Source: Ignavibacteriales bacterium (lineage in GTDB: Bacteria > Bacteroidota > Ignavibacteria > UBA10030). Taken from it: a DNA stretch of 64,000 nucleotides. Shown here piece by piece: positions 17,876 to 26,253 of the stretch (positions are counted from its first letter, which is position 1; every line of letters begins with the position of its first letter). A program made the translations under genes and the position numbers. Under the pieces are notes generated by a model. That model did not search any database. It was given only the letters and a program-made list of their open reading frames with translations, and was not told where the DNA came from. The stretch is taken from the NCBI GenBank assembly GCA_026390595.1, contig JAPLFQ010000008.1, positions 103,002 through 167,001 of the forward strand, given 5' to 3'.

Positions 17876-20008
17876 ATGTTGCGAGCAATAGTAAGATCCT
17901 CCGCAATTGTTCTGCTTGTCTCGCTGGTGTTCTTCGCCGGCTGTTCGAGCAACCAGGGAACACGACCGGAGGTTACGAGTCAGCAAGTGCTTGAGAGCGT
18001 GAAAGCCGGACAGTTCGACACTGGCAAAATGTGGACGTTCGATTTCCCGCCGGTCGACTATTTCAAGAAGACTTACGGTTTCACCCCTGACAAAGCGTGG
18101 TTTGACAAAGCACGCCTGGGCACGTTGCGACTTCCGGGTTGTACCGCATCGTTCATCTCCGAAGACGGTTTGGTGATGAGCAACCATCACTGCGCGCGGG
18201 GTCCTCTTGCTGCCGTCGCCAAGGAAGGTGAGAAGTTTGTTACCGATGGATTTTACGCAAAGACTCTGGAAGAAGAGCGGAAAGCCCCGACGTATGTCGA
18301 CCAGCTTGTGACAATCGAAGACGTGACATCCGAGATGCAGGCAGCGTTTGACAGCGGAACAACTGACAGCGCAAAGGCGGCGAACCGCGCTGCCAAGACG
18401 ACCCAGATCATCGCCCGCTACGCTGCAAAGTTCAAGCAGACCACGAGCGATTCGATGGTCTTTAATGTATACCCCTTCTACAATGGTGGACACTATTCAC
18501 TCTACGGCTTCAAACGTTATACCGATGTCCGCCTCGTGTTCGCACCGGAAGAAGAGATCGCGTTCTACGGCGGCGATCCAGATAACTTCACCTATCCGCG
18601 CTACGACTATGATTTGTCGTTGTTCCGCGTGTATGAAAACGGCAAGCCGCTGAAGACTCCCAACTTCTTCCCCTTCAGCAAGAACGGCGCGGCAGAGAAT
18701 GAACCGGTATTTGTCATCGGCAATCCTGGTCGGACAGCTCGTCTCAATACCGTTGCCCAACTCGAGACAGCACGAAATCTCTCGTATCCATTCAATGTTG
18801 CGGCGGGGTCAAGTCGCCTGAACGCGTTGAATGCCTACGTCGAAAAGAACCCTGATAAGAAGTATGAAAACATCAACACGATCTTCGGGATCGCCAACTC
18901 ACTGAAAACAACCAAAGGCGAACTTGAAGCGCTCAGAGATCCTATTGTAATGGCGAAAAAGGCCGATTTCGAGAAGAATTTCCGCGGCGCGGTTGTCAAC
19001 AACGCACAGCTGAAGGCGAAGTACGGCGATCCGTGGGGAGAGATTGCGACGTACGAAAAGCAGCTTCAGGCACTCCAGGGCGAGGCGTTGCCGCTGAACG
19101 TCCGGAACTGGTCTTCCACGCTGTCGCTCGCTGCCGGTCTTCTCGATTACGCAACCGGTCAGATGGATTTCCGCGGCCGACCGGCCGGCAAACCTTCGTG
19201 GCCAAGAAATTATGCGGCAGAAGTTGAGAAGATGATGCTGATAGACCAGCTGACGTACATGAAGAAGTCGCTCGGCGACAAGAATGAAGCATTCAACAAG
19301 CTGATGGCAGGACGTACGCCGGAACAGGCCGCAGTCGCGCTCATGAGCAGTTCCATAACTGGATCCAAGGAGAAGTTCGAAGCATTGGCGAATGCCAAAC
19401 AGGATGAGATCACAAAGACCGCAGACGTTGTTCTCGACTTCGCGAAGTATGCCACTGCCCGCTCCTCTGAACTCCAGTCGCAGGCACGCCCTGTCGTTGC
19501 GAAGCAGCAGCCTTTCCTGCAATTGCTGGGCAAGGCGATGTACGATGTGTACGGCACCAGCATCCCGCCCGATGCGAGCTTCTCGCTGCGCATCGCGGAC
19601 GGTGTTGTCAAAGGATACGACTACAACGGTACAATCGCCCCAATTTATACAACCTTCTACGGAATGTATGACCGGTACCACTCCTTCGGCAAGAAGGATC
19701 CATGGAATCTGCCAGCCCGATGGGCAAATCCTCCTGCCGATTTCAACATGAGCACGCCGATTAATTTTGTTGCCACCAGCGACATCATCGGCGGCAACTC
19801 CGGCAGCCCTGTGATCAACAAAAACCTCGAAGTGGTCGGCCTCGTGTTTGATGGAAACATCGAGAGCCTCCCCGGCAGGTTCATCTTCGACGATACGAAG
19901 AACAGGACTGTTGCTGTTCACTCCTCCGGACTGATGGAAGCAATGGAGAAGATCTACAAGATGGACAGGATTGCGAAGGAGATGCGTTTCGGCAAGATCG
20001 TCAACTAG
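17876..20008 (+). CDS. S46 family dipeptidyl-peptidase (DPP7/DPP11-like)
   Basis: This is a serine dipeptidyl-peptidase of about 710 residues, typical length for S46. It has a lipoprotein signal (FFAGCSS). The catalytic His lies in TASFISEDGLVMSNHHCARG and the nucleophile Ser in IIGGNSGSPVIN near the C-terminus; PDNFTYPRYDYDLSLFRVYE carries the conserved Asp region. These enzymes remove N-terminal dipeptides in the periplasm of asaccharolytic Bacteroidota. The reading frame extends to 17726, but ATG 17876 is preferred because it begins the signal peptide and is preceded by GAGGTG. Whether it is DPP7-like (broad) or DPP11-like (acidic) cannot be decided by eye. Confidence 0.93.
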   Translation: MLRAIVRSSAIVLLVSLVFFAGCSSNQGTRPEVTSQQVLESVKAGQFDTGKMWTFDFPPVDYFKKTYGFTPDKAWFDKARLGTLRLPGCTASFISEDGLVMSNHHCARGPLAAVAKEGEKFVTDGFYAKTLEEERKAPTYVDQLVTIEDVTSEMQAAFDSGTTDSAKAANRAAKTTQIIARYAAKFKQTTSDSMVFNVYPFYNGGHYSLYGFKRYTDVRLVFAPEEEIAFYGGDPDNFTYPRYDYDLSLFRVYENGKPLKTPNFFPFSKNGAAENEPVFVIGNPGRTARLNTVAQLETARNLSYPFNVAAGSSRLNALNAYVEKNPDKKYENINTIFGIANSLKTTKGELEALRDPIVMAKKADFEKNFRGAVVNNAQLKAKYGDPWGEIATYEKQLQALQGEALPLNVRNWSSTLSLAAGLLDYATGQMDFRGRPAGKPSWPRNYAAEVEKMMLIDQLTYMKKSLGDKNEAFNKLMAGRTPEQAAVALMSSSITGSKEKFEALANAKQDEITKTADVVLDFAKYATARSSELQSQARPVVAKQQPFLQLLGKAMYDVYGTSIPPDASFSLRIADGVVKGYDYNGTIAPIYTTFYGMYDRYHSFGKKDPWNLPARWANPPADFNMSTPINFVATSDIIGGNSGSPVINKNLEVVGLVFDGNIESLPGRFIFDDTKNRTVAVHSSGLMEAMEKIYKMDRIAKEMRFGKIVN

Positions 20009-20116
20009 TGTTTTGCTGACAGATCAGGGGGCGGCCGACAAGCTGCCCCTTGCTGTTTTCTCACGCATCGATGGAACCCCGCAGGGGCTGTTGGGGGTTG
20101 AAAAAGGAAGTATGTG

Positions 20117-20172
20117 GGTAGAGAGTACTGGAGTAGGAAGTACTGAAGTAGTGGAGTAGTAGAGTAATGGAG
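20117..20172. repeat. GAGTA/GAAGTA microsatellite-like tract
   Basis: About nine near-copies of (G)GAGTA/GAAGTA lie in a row just before, and running into, the start codon of the following ORF. Copy number could vary by slippage. Confidence 0.6.
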
Positions 20173-20739
20173 ATGGCTCGGATTATGCGAAATGTACTCA
20201 ACCGTCTGGCGATAGCATTGGTTCTCTGTCTTGGGATCGCCATCCCCCTTCGGGCACAAACCCAATTGGGAGATCGTCCCAGCGGATTTGATACCTGGCT
20301 CGGGCTCCAGGCGGTTCCAAGCATGATGGTTGTCTCTCACCCCGGTGATATTCCGTTCGCCTTTGAGTGGGAAGCGACGCCGGTCTTGTATTCCTTTGGC
20401 ATGACGAAACTGGTCTCGCCCTGGCATTCGTTCAGAGTCGTACCCCCGGCGCGGTTTACGGGTTCCATCGAGCTGAAGATCACCGGGCAGGTATCGACGC
20501 GAAAGACCGGCTCATCGTACTTCGGCAGCTCCGTCCAGCTCATTGGTCACGTACCGCTCATTGAACGCGGCGAGTATCTGGGTCTCACTGTGGGCGTCGC
20601 AAAGTACGCATTCGCTGGCTCCTCTCCTTGGTTCAAAGTCGTTGGTGTTTCCACTCTCTTTGGCTTCGTCGAGCTCAACTTCAAGCACAGTGCAGATCCA
20701 GCGATCTGGATGGGCACGATTGAATTTCGTTTCTTCTGA
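20167..20739 (+). CDS. Exported protein of unknown function
   Basis: The protein is about 190 residues. It has a signal peptide (LAIALVLCLGIAIPLRAQ) followed by a beta-strand-rich mature region with alternating hydrophobic residues and a C-terminal aromatic (EFRFF). That would fit a small outer-membrane beta-barrel or periplasmic protein. Three in-frame ATGs (20167, 20173, 20185) are possible starts, and the GAGTA repeat runs into the first. I do not recognise a family. It is followed by a lipoprotein with a metallo-beta-lactamase fold. Confidence 0.6.
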   Translation: MEMARIMRNVLNRLAIALVLCLGIAIPLRAQTQLGDRPSGFDTWLGLQAVPSMMVVSHPGDIPFAFEWEATPVLYSFGMTKLVSPWHSFRVVPPARFTGSIELKITGQVSTRKTGSSYFGSSVQLIGHVPLIERGEYLGLTVGVAKYAFAGSSPWFKVVGVSTLFGFVELNFKHSADPAIWMGTIEFRFF

Positions 20740-20761
20740 AGGCGCCTTGACGAGCACACGG

Positions 20762-21868
20762 ATGACACAGAAGAAGCACGAGATTCCCGCCGATCGACAT
20801 CAGTGTAGATCTCGTATCATCAGGTCCCGTTGTTCTTCGACAGTTGAACCTGCCCGCCGAACCATTTCTCTTTGGGCAGGCGTGCTGTCGAAGAGGGCCC
20901 ATGTCCGACAGTTCAACTGTCGGACAACAAGATCAAGAACATATTGTCCAGTAGTTGCTGCAGTCCTTGTCCTGTTCGCGTGCTACGGCTGCAATCCTCT
21001 TGTCGCTCGATTCACTTCACGCGCGATCGATCAACTCAGCGAACCGACTCAACCAGTTGCGCATAAGATCGTGTCGCCCGTTCGCAACAGCGTGGGCCTT
21101 TCGGTTCTCTGGGTGGGACACGCCACCGTCCTGATACAAATCCACGACAAGGTCATCATCACCGATCCGGTGTTCACCAACACCATCGGTCTCCTCGCCA
21201 AGCGTTCCATCGATCCGGGTATCGATTCCAAGTCCATCCCGCGACTCAACGCGATTGTGATCTCCCATATTCACATGGATCATTTCAGTTACTCAAGCCT
21301 GGATCTGCTTCCGAAAACTGCCAGACTTTTTGTCCCTTCGGGCGGAATTTCATATACGCCCGAGTTCGGCTTCAGGGAAACCGTCCCGCTAAAACCGTGG
21401 CAGGTTTTTGAAGATGACGGCCTTCGCATCACGGCTGTCGCTGAAAAGCATTTCGGGGGGCGGTACGGATTTGATGCGGGCTGGAATGAGGACCCAACGT
21501 GGACGGGCTACGTCATTGAATACAAAGGAACGACCGTGTTCTTCGCTGGAGATACCGGGTTCGATCCCGAACTGTTCAAGGAGATCGGCCGCCGATTCCA
21601 CGTTGATGTCGCCCTCGTGCCGATCGCCCCGGTGGAGCCGCGCGAATTCATGAGCCGCGTTCACGTCGACCCCAAAGAGGCCCTCCAGGTCTTCGAAGAT
21701 GTTGGTGCAAAGCTGATGATTCCGATCCATCACGATACGTTTTTCCAGGGACTGGAACCGACCGCAGCCTATGCGAAGAACCTTCTGGAGAAACTCATAG
21801 CAGAACGCGGACTCCGGGATCGGGTAAAGATTCTTGAAATCGGCGAGCAGGTCATTCTCAAAGAATAG
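20762..21868 (+). CDS. Metallo-beta-lactamase-fold lipoprotein (NAPE-PLD/UlaG-like)
   Basis: The catalytic domain begins near 21090. It shows VGHATVLIQIHDKVIITDPVF, HIHMDHFSYSSL (the HxHxDH zinc motif), VFFAGDTGFDP and LVPIAPVEPREFM, then the last His in PIHHDTF. This order fits the NAPE-PLD/UlaG-like branch of the superfamily, which hydrolyses phosphodiesters or lactones. A hydrophobic segment with a possible lipobox (VLVLFAC / CYGCN) precedes it. The start is unclear. The first in-frame ATG is 20762, GTG 20882 is also possible, and the intervening codons run through two palindromes (20834-20926) and look poorly protein-like. The substrate is unknown. Confidence 0.75.
   Translation: MTQKKHEIPADRHQCRSRIIRSRCSSTVEPARRTISLWAGVLSKRAHVRQFNCRTTRSRTYCPVVAAVLVLFACYGCNPLVARFTSRAIDQLSEPTQPVAHKIVSPVRNSVGLSVLWVGHATVLIQIHDKVIITDPVFTNTIGLLAKRSIDPGIDSKSIPRLNAIVISHIHMDHFSYSSLDLLPKTARLFVPSGGISYTPEFGFRETVPLKPWQVFEDDGLRITAVAEKHFGGRYGFDAGWNEDPTWTGYVIEYKGTTVFFAGDTGFDPELFKEIGRRFHVDVALVPIAPVEPREFMSRVHVDPKEALQVFEDVGAKLMIPIHHDTFFQGLEPTAAYAKNLLEKLIAERGLRDRVKILEIGEQVILKE
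20834..20926. repeat. Two tandem palindromes in the 5' part of the MBL-fold gene
   Basis: An outer stem TCTTCGACAG (20834-20843) / CTGTCGAAGA (20885-20894) encloses CTGCCC / GGGCAG. It is followed by a 12-bp perfect stem TGTCCGACAGTT / AACTGTCGGACA with a single-base centre (20902-20926). The reading frame stays open through both. Confidence 0.75.
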
Positions 21869-21881
21869 GAAGGAACTCCCA

Positions 21882-22835
21882 ATGGTTACGGCCGCGAAGC
21901 CCCTCCCCTCTCTTCTTCTCGTCAGTTGTCTTCTTCTGCTCAGTTCGTGCAGCCCCTCCGGCTCCGCTCTCAGGCCGCACGACGATCGTGTACTGCAGCA
22001 GAATGTGGAGGCGCTTGTGAAGGGCTTCAGAGGAGATGTGGGGGTGTACGTCAGGAACCTCACAACCGGTCAAATGGCGGCCTGCCAGCCCGACACTCTG
22101 TTCCCCACCGCAAGCATGATAAAAGTGCCCATACTCTGCGGCGTCTTCGATAAGATCAACAAGGGGGAACTCACATACGGCCAGGAACTCGTGTACCGCG
22201 ACTCGTTGAAATACGACGACGGTGTCACCGGTTCCTTCCGCGACAGCACGAAGCTTCCTCTGGCCGAAATCGTCATGCTGATGATTGCGCTGAGCGACAA
22301 CACCGCGTCTCTCTGGCTCCAGCAGCTGGCCGGCACCGGCACGACGATCAATGCGTGGCTGGAGAACAATGGATTCCACCAGACACGTGTCAATTCACGG
22401 ACCCCGGGCCGCCAAGGGATCCGCGAGATCTACGGCTGGGGACACACCACACCGCGCGACATGGCAGAATTAATGGCACTCATCTACCAGGGGCGCGCAG
22501 TCAGTCCCGATGCAAGCGAACAGATGTTCCGCGTTCTGTCGAAACCGTTCTGGGATGGGGAGGCGGTTTCACAAATCCCGCCCACAGTTCACGTTGCATC
22601 CAAGAGCGGAGCTGTGAACGCCTCCAAATCGGAAGTCGTGCTTGTCAACGGCCCGTCCGGCGACTATGTATTCTGTGTCATCACGAAAAACCAGAAGGAT
22701 CAGCGGTGGGAGGGTGACAACGAGGGCTATGTCCTGATTCGCCGTGTTTCAAGGATGCTGTGGGAGTACTTTGAACCTGATTCGAAGTGGAAACCGGCGC
22801 CGGGTTCGGGGAGATGGGAAAAACCGAACAAATAA
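21882..22835 (+). CDS. Class A beta-lactamase-like serine hydrolase (lipoprotein)
   Basis: The 317-residue exported protein has lipobox LLSSCS near residue 23. The active-site motifs of penicillin-recognising enzymes are present: S78xxK81 in TASMIKVP, the SDN motif in ALSDNTASLWL, and KSG in VASKSGAVN. The class A omega-loop ExxLN is not evident, so it may be a D,D-peptidase-like or accessory enzyme rather than a resistance beta-lactamase. ATG 21882 is supported by GGAAGGAA just upstream and begins the signal peptide. It follows the MBL-fold gene by 13 bases, probably in one transcript. Confidence 0.82.
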   Translation: MVTAAKPLPSLLLVSCLLLLSSCSPSGSALRPHDDRVLQQNVEALVKGFRGDVGVYVRNLTTGQMAACQPDTLFPTASMIKVPILCGVFDKINKGELTYGQELVYRDSLKYDDGVTGSFRDSTKLPLAEIVMLMIALSDNTASLWLQQLAGTGTTINAWLENNGFHQTRVNSRTPGRQGIREIYGWGHTTPRDMAELMALIYQGRAVSPDASEQMFRVLSKPFWDGEAVSQIPPTVHVASKSGAVNASKSEVVLVNGPSGDYVFCVITKNQKDQRWEGDNEGYVLIRRVSRMLWEYFEPDSKWKPAPGSGRWEKPNK

Positions 22836-22906
22836 TGGTGGCTCCGTGAACGGGATATTAATGGTGAATTGTCAATTCACAATTCTCCATTGACAATTAT
22901 CCGCCT

Positions 22907-23980
22907 TCACTTCATCTGCTGAACTGTCTGATACCCAACGACCACCGAATCTGATACATTGTGATACCGGATCTTCACGATGAGGTCCCGTGTTGATCTG
23001 AATTCAAAACTCCCGTCGCGGTTCACAACTCCATCTCCGGGATTGAGCAGCTGGTATGAAGCGAATGTCGCTGCGGAGTGAACGATGCCGCTCTTCAGAG
23101 TGATGACGGGATTTAATCGCAGGAAGTAGACGCCCGACATCGTGACGCTCCGAATCACTTCAAGATCCGTTCTCATACTCACAATGCTGTCCGACGCAGG
23201 GGGTTTGAACATGATCAGAGGGTACTCGATTCGCTCCACCCAGTCAAGCATCATGTGTGATCCGTCTTTCACTTCGTAGTACAGAAAGTCCTTTCCATAC
23301 ACGAGTCCCTTTCCCGCCAGGACATCCAGCAGGGGAATATAATAGTCCCACTCCCGTGTTCCGATATCAAACCAGAGCTTGACTTCCTTTCTTGGCATTG
23401 CGGCGATGTCATCGAAGATCTTGTTGTTCGCAACCCAATACGACGGCGAGAGGGCTCCGGCCATAGAGAACGTCGTATCATAGTTGAACGCAAGCCATGT
23501 CACGAAGAGGCCGCCGAATGAGAAACCCATCGCTGCCCGCCCGCTCCGGTCTTTGATCGTCCTGTACTTCCCGTCAATGGTGGGTATGACCGTTCCGACG
23601 ATGTAGTTGGCAAACGCCTTCGCGTTCGGAACATAGCGCCCGAAGTGTTCCGTAATGTATGCGTCATCGTACGGAACGAACTCGCTCGTGCGTTGATCCG
23701 TGCTGTACACCTGGACAACAATCATCTCCTGCAGTGTACCCCGAAGCATGCGGTCGTTGAGCAACGTATTGATAGCCCACTGATCTCCGTCGAACAGGTA
23801 GACGACGGGATAGCTTTTTGTTGACGTACCATAGCCGGGCGGCAGATAGACGCGCAGAGGTCTGTCCTGTATCGTCGCGTCAATCGGGGACAATAACTTG
23901 TCGCAACCTGCGTGTAGAAACAGCGAGGCAAGGACTCCAACCAGAATGAGAACAGTCTTGTCGAAAGATGAAACGTTCAT
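22907..23980 (-). CDS. Putative alpha/beta-hydrolase esterase (esterase D/enterochelin esterase-like)
   Basis: The lipoprotein is about 357 residues (FLHAGCDK lipobox). The hydrolase region has LRVYLPPGYG, SYPVVYLFDGDQWA, the nucleophile elbow MGFSFGG and a C-terminal His in VKDGSHMMLDW. This is the layout of Esterase-PHB/enterochelin esterase-type enzymes with a serine nucleophile. About 80 residues at the C-terminus form an extra beta-sandwich-like domain. The longer reading frame starts at 24142, but MNVSSFDKTV at 23980 begins the signal peptide and is preceded by a GGGAAAG sequence. Natural substrate unknown. Confidence 0.8.
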   Translation of the reverse strand: MNVSSFDKTVLILVGVLASLFLHAGCDKLLSPIDATIQDRPLRVYLPPGYGTSTKSYPVVYLFDGDQWAINTLLNDRMLRGTLQEMIVVQVYSTDQRTSEFVPYDDAYITEHFGRYVPNAKAFANYIVGTVIPTIDGKYRTIKDRSGRAAMGFSFGGLFVTWLAFNYDTTFSMAGALSPSYWVANNKIFDDIAAMPRKEVKLWFDIGTREWDYYIPLLDVLAGKGLVYGKDFLYYEVKDGSHMMLDWVERIEYPLIMFKPPASDSIVSMRTDLEVIRSVTMSGVYFLRLNPVITLKSGIVHSAATFASYQLLNPGDGVVNRDGSFEFRSTRDLIVKIRYHNVSDSVVVGYQTVQQMK

Positions 23981-24334
23981 CGATTTCCGCTCTTTCCCTT
24001 GGCTTCTGCGTTCAAAGATGTGGCTCAAGGTCATACGAATCGCGGCTTGGAAGGTTGGCGCGAGGTGCATTGTGGCGGACATTGGTTCCAGTTTGTCAAC
24101 GCATCTGGCTCTTTTACGAGCCGATCTATCCGTTTTTGCCAAGCAAATTGAGTATATGTAGAATTCTACGAATTTCCCTCTGAAAGAGCATCGACCTCAT
24201 ACTTTCTTTATATTGTGAACAGTTCTCCCCCCGATTGGTTCTCTCACTCTCTTTAAATATGGGAATCATTGAACCTCCTAAGTTGTTGTCATTAATAGCT
24301 TTTTTCTTCCCAACCATGTCACTCCAAGGAAACT
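23981..24334. other. Divergent intergenic region
   Basis: This 354-base gap lies between the minus-strand esterase and the plus-strand GAF-SpoIIE gene. The right part (from about 24180) is AT-rich, including ctttatattgtgaacag, and probably holds the promoter of the phosphatase gene. I see no gene, repeat or RNA structure that I can support. Confidence 0.4.
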
Positions 24335-25639
24335 ATGCCCGTCCAGTCTGGCCAGGATCCGCGGCTGCAATCTCTTGAAGAGGAAAACAAACGCCTGAAA
24401 CGCGCCGTCGAAGAGCTTTCGGTATTGAATGATCTGGCGCGTGCAATTGGAGCGTCTCTCAACACAGAAGAGATTGTACAGACGATTGTGCGTCGCTCGC
24501 TGCGGGCAAGCAGCGCCGAACAGGGTGTCATCACGCTGGTTGAAGAAGAATCCAACCAATCGATGAAGACGCTTGTTCGGACGATGGTGAGTTCGAGAGA
24601 ACAGGGACATTTTCATTTCAGCCAGGCGCTTCTTGGCTGGATGCACCTCAACAAGAAGCCCCTGGTCATCAACGACCCAAAAACCGATGAGAGATTCCGC
24701 GGTATCCCGTGGGAAGAATCCGTTCTGTCACTTATCGCAGTTCCCATGATGGTCAAGTCCGAATTGCGGGGAGTGCTGACTGTCTACAACAAGAAAGACG
24801 GGAAGCCCTTCACAGAAGACGATCAGAGACTTCTGGCGATCATTGCGGGACAATCGGGTCAGGTCGTGGAAAACGCACGACTCTACGAGAAAGAGAAGAC
24901 TCTCGTTAAAATGCAGGAAGAGCTGAAGTTCGCGGCCCGTATTCAGAACGAACTTCTGCCGAAATCAGCCCCCAGTATTCCCGGCTATGAAATTGCGGGC
25001 AGATCCATTCCGGCCCAGGAAGTTGGAGGCGACTATTACGACTTCATCCCCATCGATGACCATCATCTCGCTTTCTGTCTCGGAGACGTTACCGGCAAGG
25101 GGTTGCCCGCTTCTCTCCTGATGGCCAATCTTCAGGCAACGCTGCGCGGACAAACGCTGACAACAGCATCCCCGAGAACATGTCTGGAGCGTTCGAACCA
25201 ATTGCTGTATCAAAGCACCAGCCCCGAGAAATTTGCCACTCTGTTCTATGCTATCCTTGACACGCAGAACCATCAGCTTCATTATTCCAATGCCGGTCAG
25301 GATAGTCCTTATCTTTGTGCCACCCAATCCGGAATCAAACGCCTGAAGGTCGGCGGAATCCCCCTCGGGATGCTGCCCAACTTCGGTTTCGAGGAAGAGT
25401 CCGTTCCGATGGAAGATGACAGCCTCCTGATTGTCTATTCCGACGGCGTTACGGAAGCCATGAATGTCGAAGAAGACATGTTCGGCGATGATCGCATCGC
25501 TGCTGTGATCGATCAGCACAAGCACGCGCCCGCCTCCGAGATCATCGACCACCTCGTTGCAGCCGTGAAGAAACATGCGGCCGGCCACGCCCAATCCGAC
25601 GACATTACCGTAGTCGTCATGCGACGGAAGAAGAACTAA
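24335..25639 (+). CDS. GAF-domain SpoIIE-type (PP2C) serine phosphatase
   Basis: This 434-residue cytoplasmic phosphatase resembles RsbU/RsbP. A short coiled coil (10-30) is followed by a GAF sensor domain (about 35-190), a linker helix (LKFAARIQNELLPKSAP, the typical pre-SpoIIE segment) and the SpoIIE domain (about 215-434). Metal-binding aspartates are in EVGGDYYDF, FCLGDVTGKGL, IVYSDGVTEA and the C-terminal QSDDITVVV. Such phosphatases dephosphorylate STAS anti-sigma antagonists in partner-switching systems. A STAS protein (48780-49133) lies at the other end of the kinase array. A truncated paralogue is at 55401-55877. It is the first gene of the signalling island. Confidence 0.9.
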   Translation: MPVQSGQDPRLQSLEEENKRLKRAVEELSVLNDLARAIGASLNTEEIVQTIVRRSLRASSAEQGVITLVEEESNQSMKTLVRTMVSSREQGHFHFSQALLGWMHLNKKPLVINDPKTDERFRGIPWEESVLSLIAVPMMVKSELRGVLTVYNKKDGKPFTEDDQRLLAIIAGQSGQVVENARLYEKEKTLVKMQEELKFAARIQNELLPKSAPSIPGYEIAGRSIPAQEVGGDYYDFIPIDDHHLAFCLGDVTGKGLPASLLMANLQATLRGQTLTTASPRTCLERSNQLLYQSTSPEKFATLFYAILDTQNHQLHYSNAGQDSPYLCATQSGIKRLKVGGIPLGMLPNFGFEEESVPMEDDSLLIVYSDGVTEAMNVEEDMFGDDRIAAVIDQHKHAPASEIIDHLVAAVKKHAAGHAQSDDITVVVMRRKKN

Positions 25640-25793
25640 CGTTTCACTCCAGAGAATCTACACACTGAGGAATCGCTCTTTGGGCAATCTCTTACCTTTT
25701 CGTCATTCTTGTTCTTGATAACGAGCAGAAGGATGACTTGAATGGAACAATTCACTATTCATTAGTTAACTATTTAACTACCCCCCTTTCATC

Positions 25794-25844
25794 ATGATCG
25801 GTCAGACAATATCGGACTACAAAATCATGGGTACCCAATTATGA
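25794..25844 (+). CDS. Mini-ORF with kinase-type N-terminus (16 codons)
   Basis: The ATG at 25794 opens a 16-residue peptide, MIGQTISDYKIMGTQL. Its first 11 residues match the N-terminus of the kinases in this array (MIGQTISHYKI). It stops at TGA 25842-25844, overlapping by four bases (ATGA) the start of the next small ORF at 25841. It may be a remnant of a former kinase start or the first member of a chain of coupled small ORFs. Nothing shows that it is translated. Confidence 0.45.
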   Translation: MIGQTISDYKIMGTQL

Positions 25845-26074
25845 ACCAAAGAAAACTCACGACCGTCACCCTGAGCGCAGCGAGCGAATTGTGCGAGCGA
25901 AGTCGAACCCTTCGGCTCCAACGGGGATTAAGCACTAATGTCGCTCGGGGTTCGATCCTGAGCTTGTCGAAGGATCGAAGGGTGTGCTCGGCTCAGCAGG
26001 CATGGAACAGTCTTCGACTCCGTCCCGCCGCTGCAACAGGCGGGACTGCGCTCAGACTGACGGAGGTCTCCTGA
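25841..26074 (+). CDS. 77-codon ORF linking two kinase-start remnants; coding status doubtful
   Basis: This ORF starts within the ATGA overlap of the 16-codon mini-ORF. It ends in a TGATG overlap with the leader ORF of the first kinase at 26074. Its sequence runs through dispersed palindromes (CCTGAGC...GTCGAAGG type), and the protein has no recognisable fold. It may be just an open frame across repeats. I list it because both ends are exact stop/start overlaps. Confidence 0.3.
   Translation: MNQRKLTTVTLSAASELCERSRTLRLQRGLSTNVARGSILSLSKDRRVCSAQQAWNSLRLRPAAATGGTALRLTEVS
25866..26046. repeat. Dispersed palindromes upstream of the kinase array
   Basis: The tract contains CACCCTGAGCGCAGCGAG with a cgaagtcgaaccc partner. 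A perfect hairpin CGATCCT...AGGATCG spans 25953-25977, and GTCCCGCC/GGCGGGAC spans 26022-26046. The CCTGAGC...GTCGAAGG wording recurs at 61972-62018. No T-run follows, so these are not simple terminators. Confidence 0.65.
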
Positions 26075-26253
26075 TGATCGGGACAATGATATCCCACTAC
26101 AAAATCGTCGGGAAGTTAGGCGGAGGCGGTATGTCCCGAATTTTCCTGCGAACGCTTTCTGTGAGCAGTAGAAATGTTGAGGATCCCCGCCTGCCATTGT
26201 TGGTTCAGAAAGGCGGGCAGGCGCCTTCTTTTTGGCGGAGGCGTCGTCAATGA
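26074..26253 (+). CDS. Kinase leader ORF 1 (59 aa)
   Basis: Residues 1-20 (MIGTMISHYKIVGKLGGGGM) repeat a kinase N-terminus up to the glycine-rich loop. The remaining 39 residues (SRIFLRTLSVSSRNVEDPR..., ending RRRRQ) come from the palindromic element at 26131-26244. A GGAGGT Shine-Dalgarno lies six bases before the ATG. The TGA (26251-26253) overlaps the ATG of kinase 1 (26250-26252), so translation could be coupled. It is too short and has the wrong frame to be a kinase fragment fused to kinase 1. The function is unknown; see the findings on leader elements. Confidence 0.6.
   Translation: MIGTMISHYKIVGKLGGGGMSRIFLRTLSVSSRNVEDPRLPLLVQKGGQAPSFWRRRRQ
26131..26244 (+). repeat. Palindromic leader element, type alpha, copy 1
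   Basis: This 114-bp element is 110/114 identical to 31428-31541. The inner stem CTGC/GCAG is kept, followed by CGCCTGCC (26188-26195) / GGCAGGCG (26216-26223). The 3' end carries GGCGGAGGCGT, which is the ribosome-binding site of kinase 1. Confidence 0.85.
26237..26241 (+). promoter_or_regulatory. Shine-Dalgarno GGAGG of kinase 1, supplied by the element
   Basis: GGAGG lies eight bases before ATG 26250, inside the leader ORF and at the 3' edge of the palindromic element. Confidence 0.75.

Noticed and set aside
18899..19921. Long minus-strand ORF (340 codons) opposite the S46 peptidase
   Set aside because: Shadow of the well-supported S46 gene; its translation shows no signal, domain or plausible start context.
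21882..22835. Calling the serine hydrolase a true resistance beta-lactamase
   Set aside because: SxxK, SDN and KSG are present, but the class A omega-loop glutamate motif is not evident and it is a lipoprotein, so a specific resistance call is not supported.
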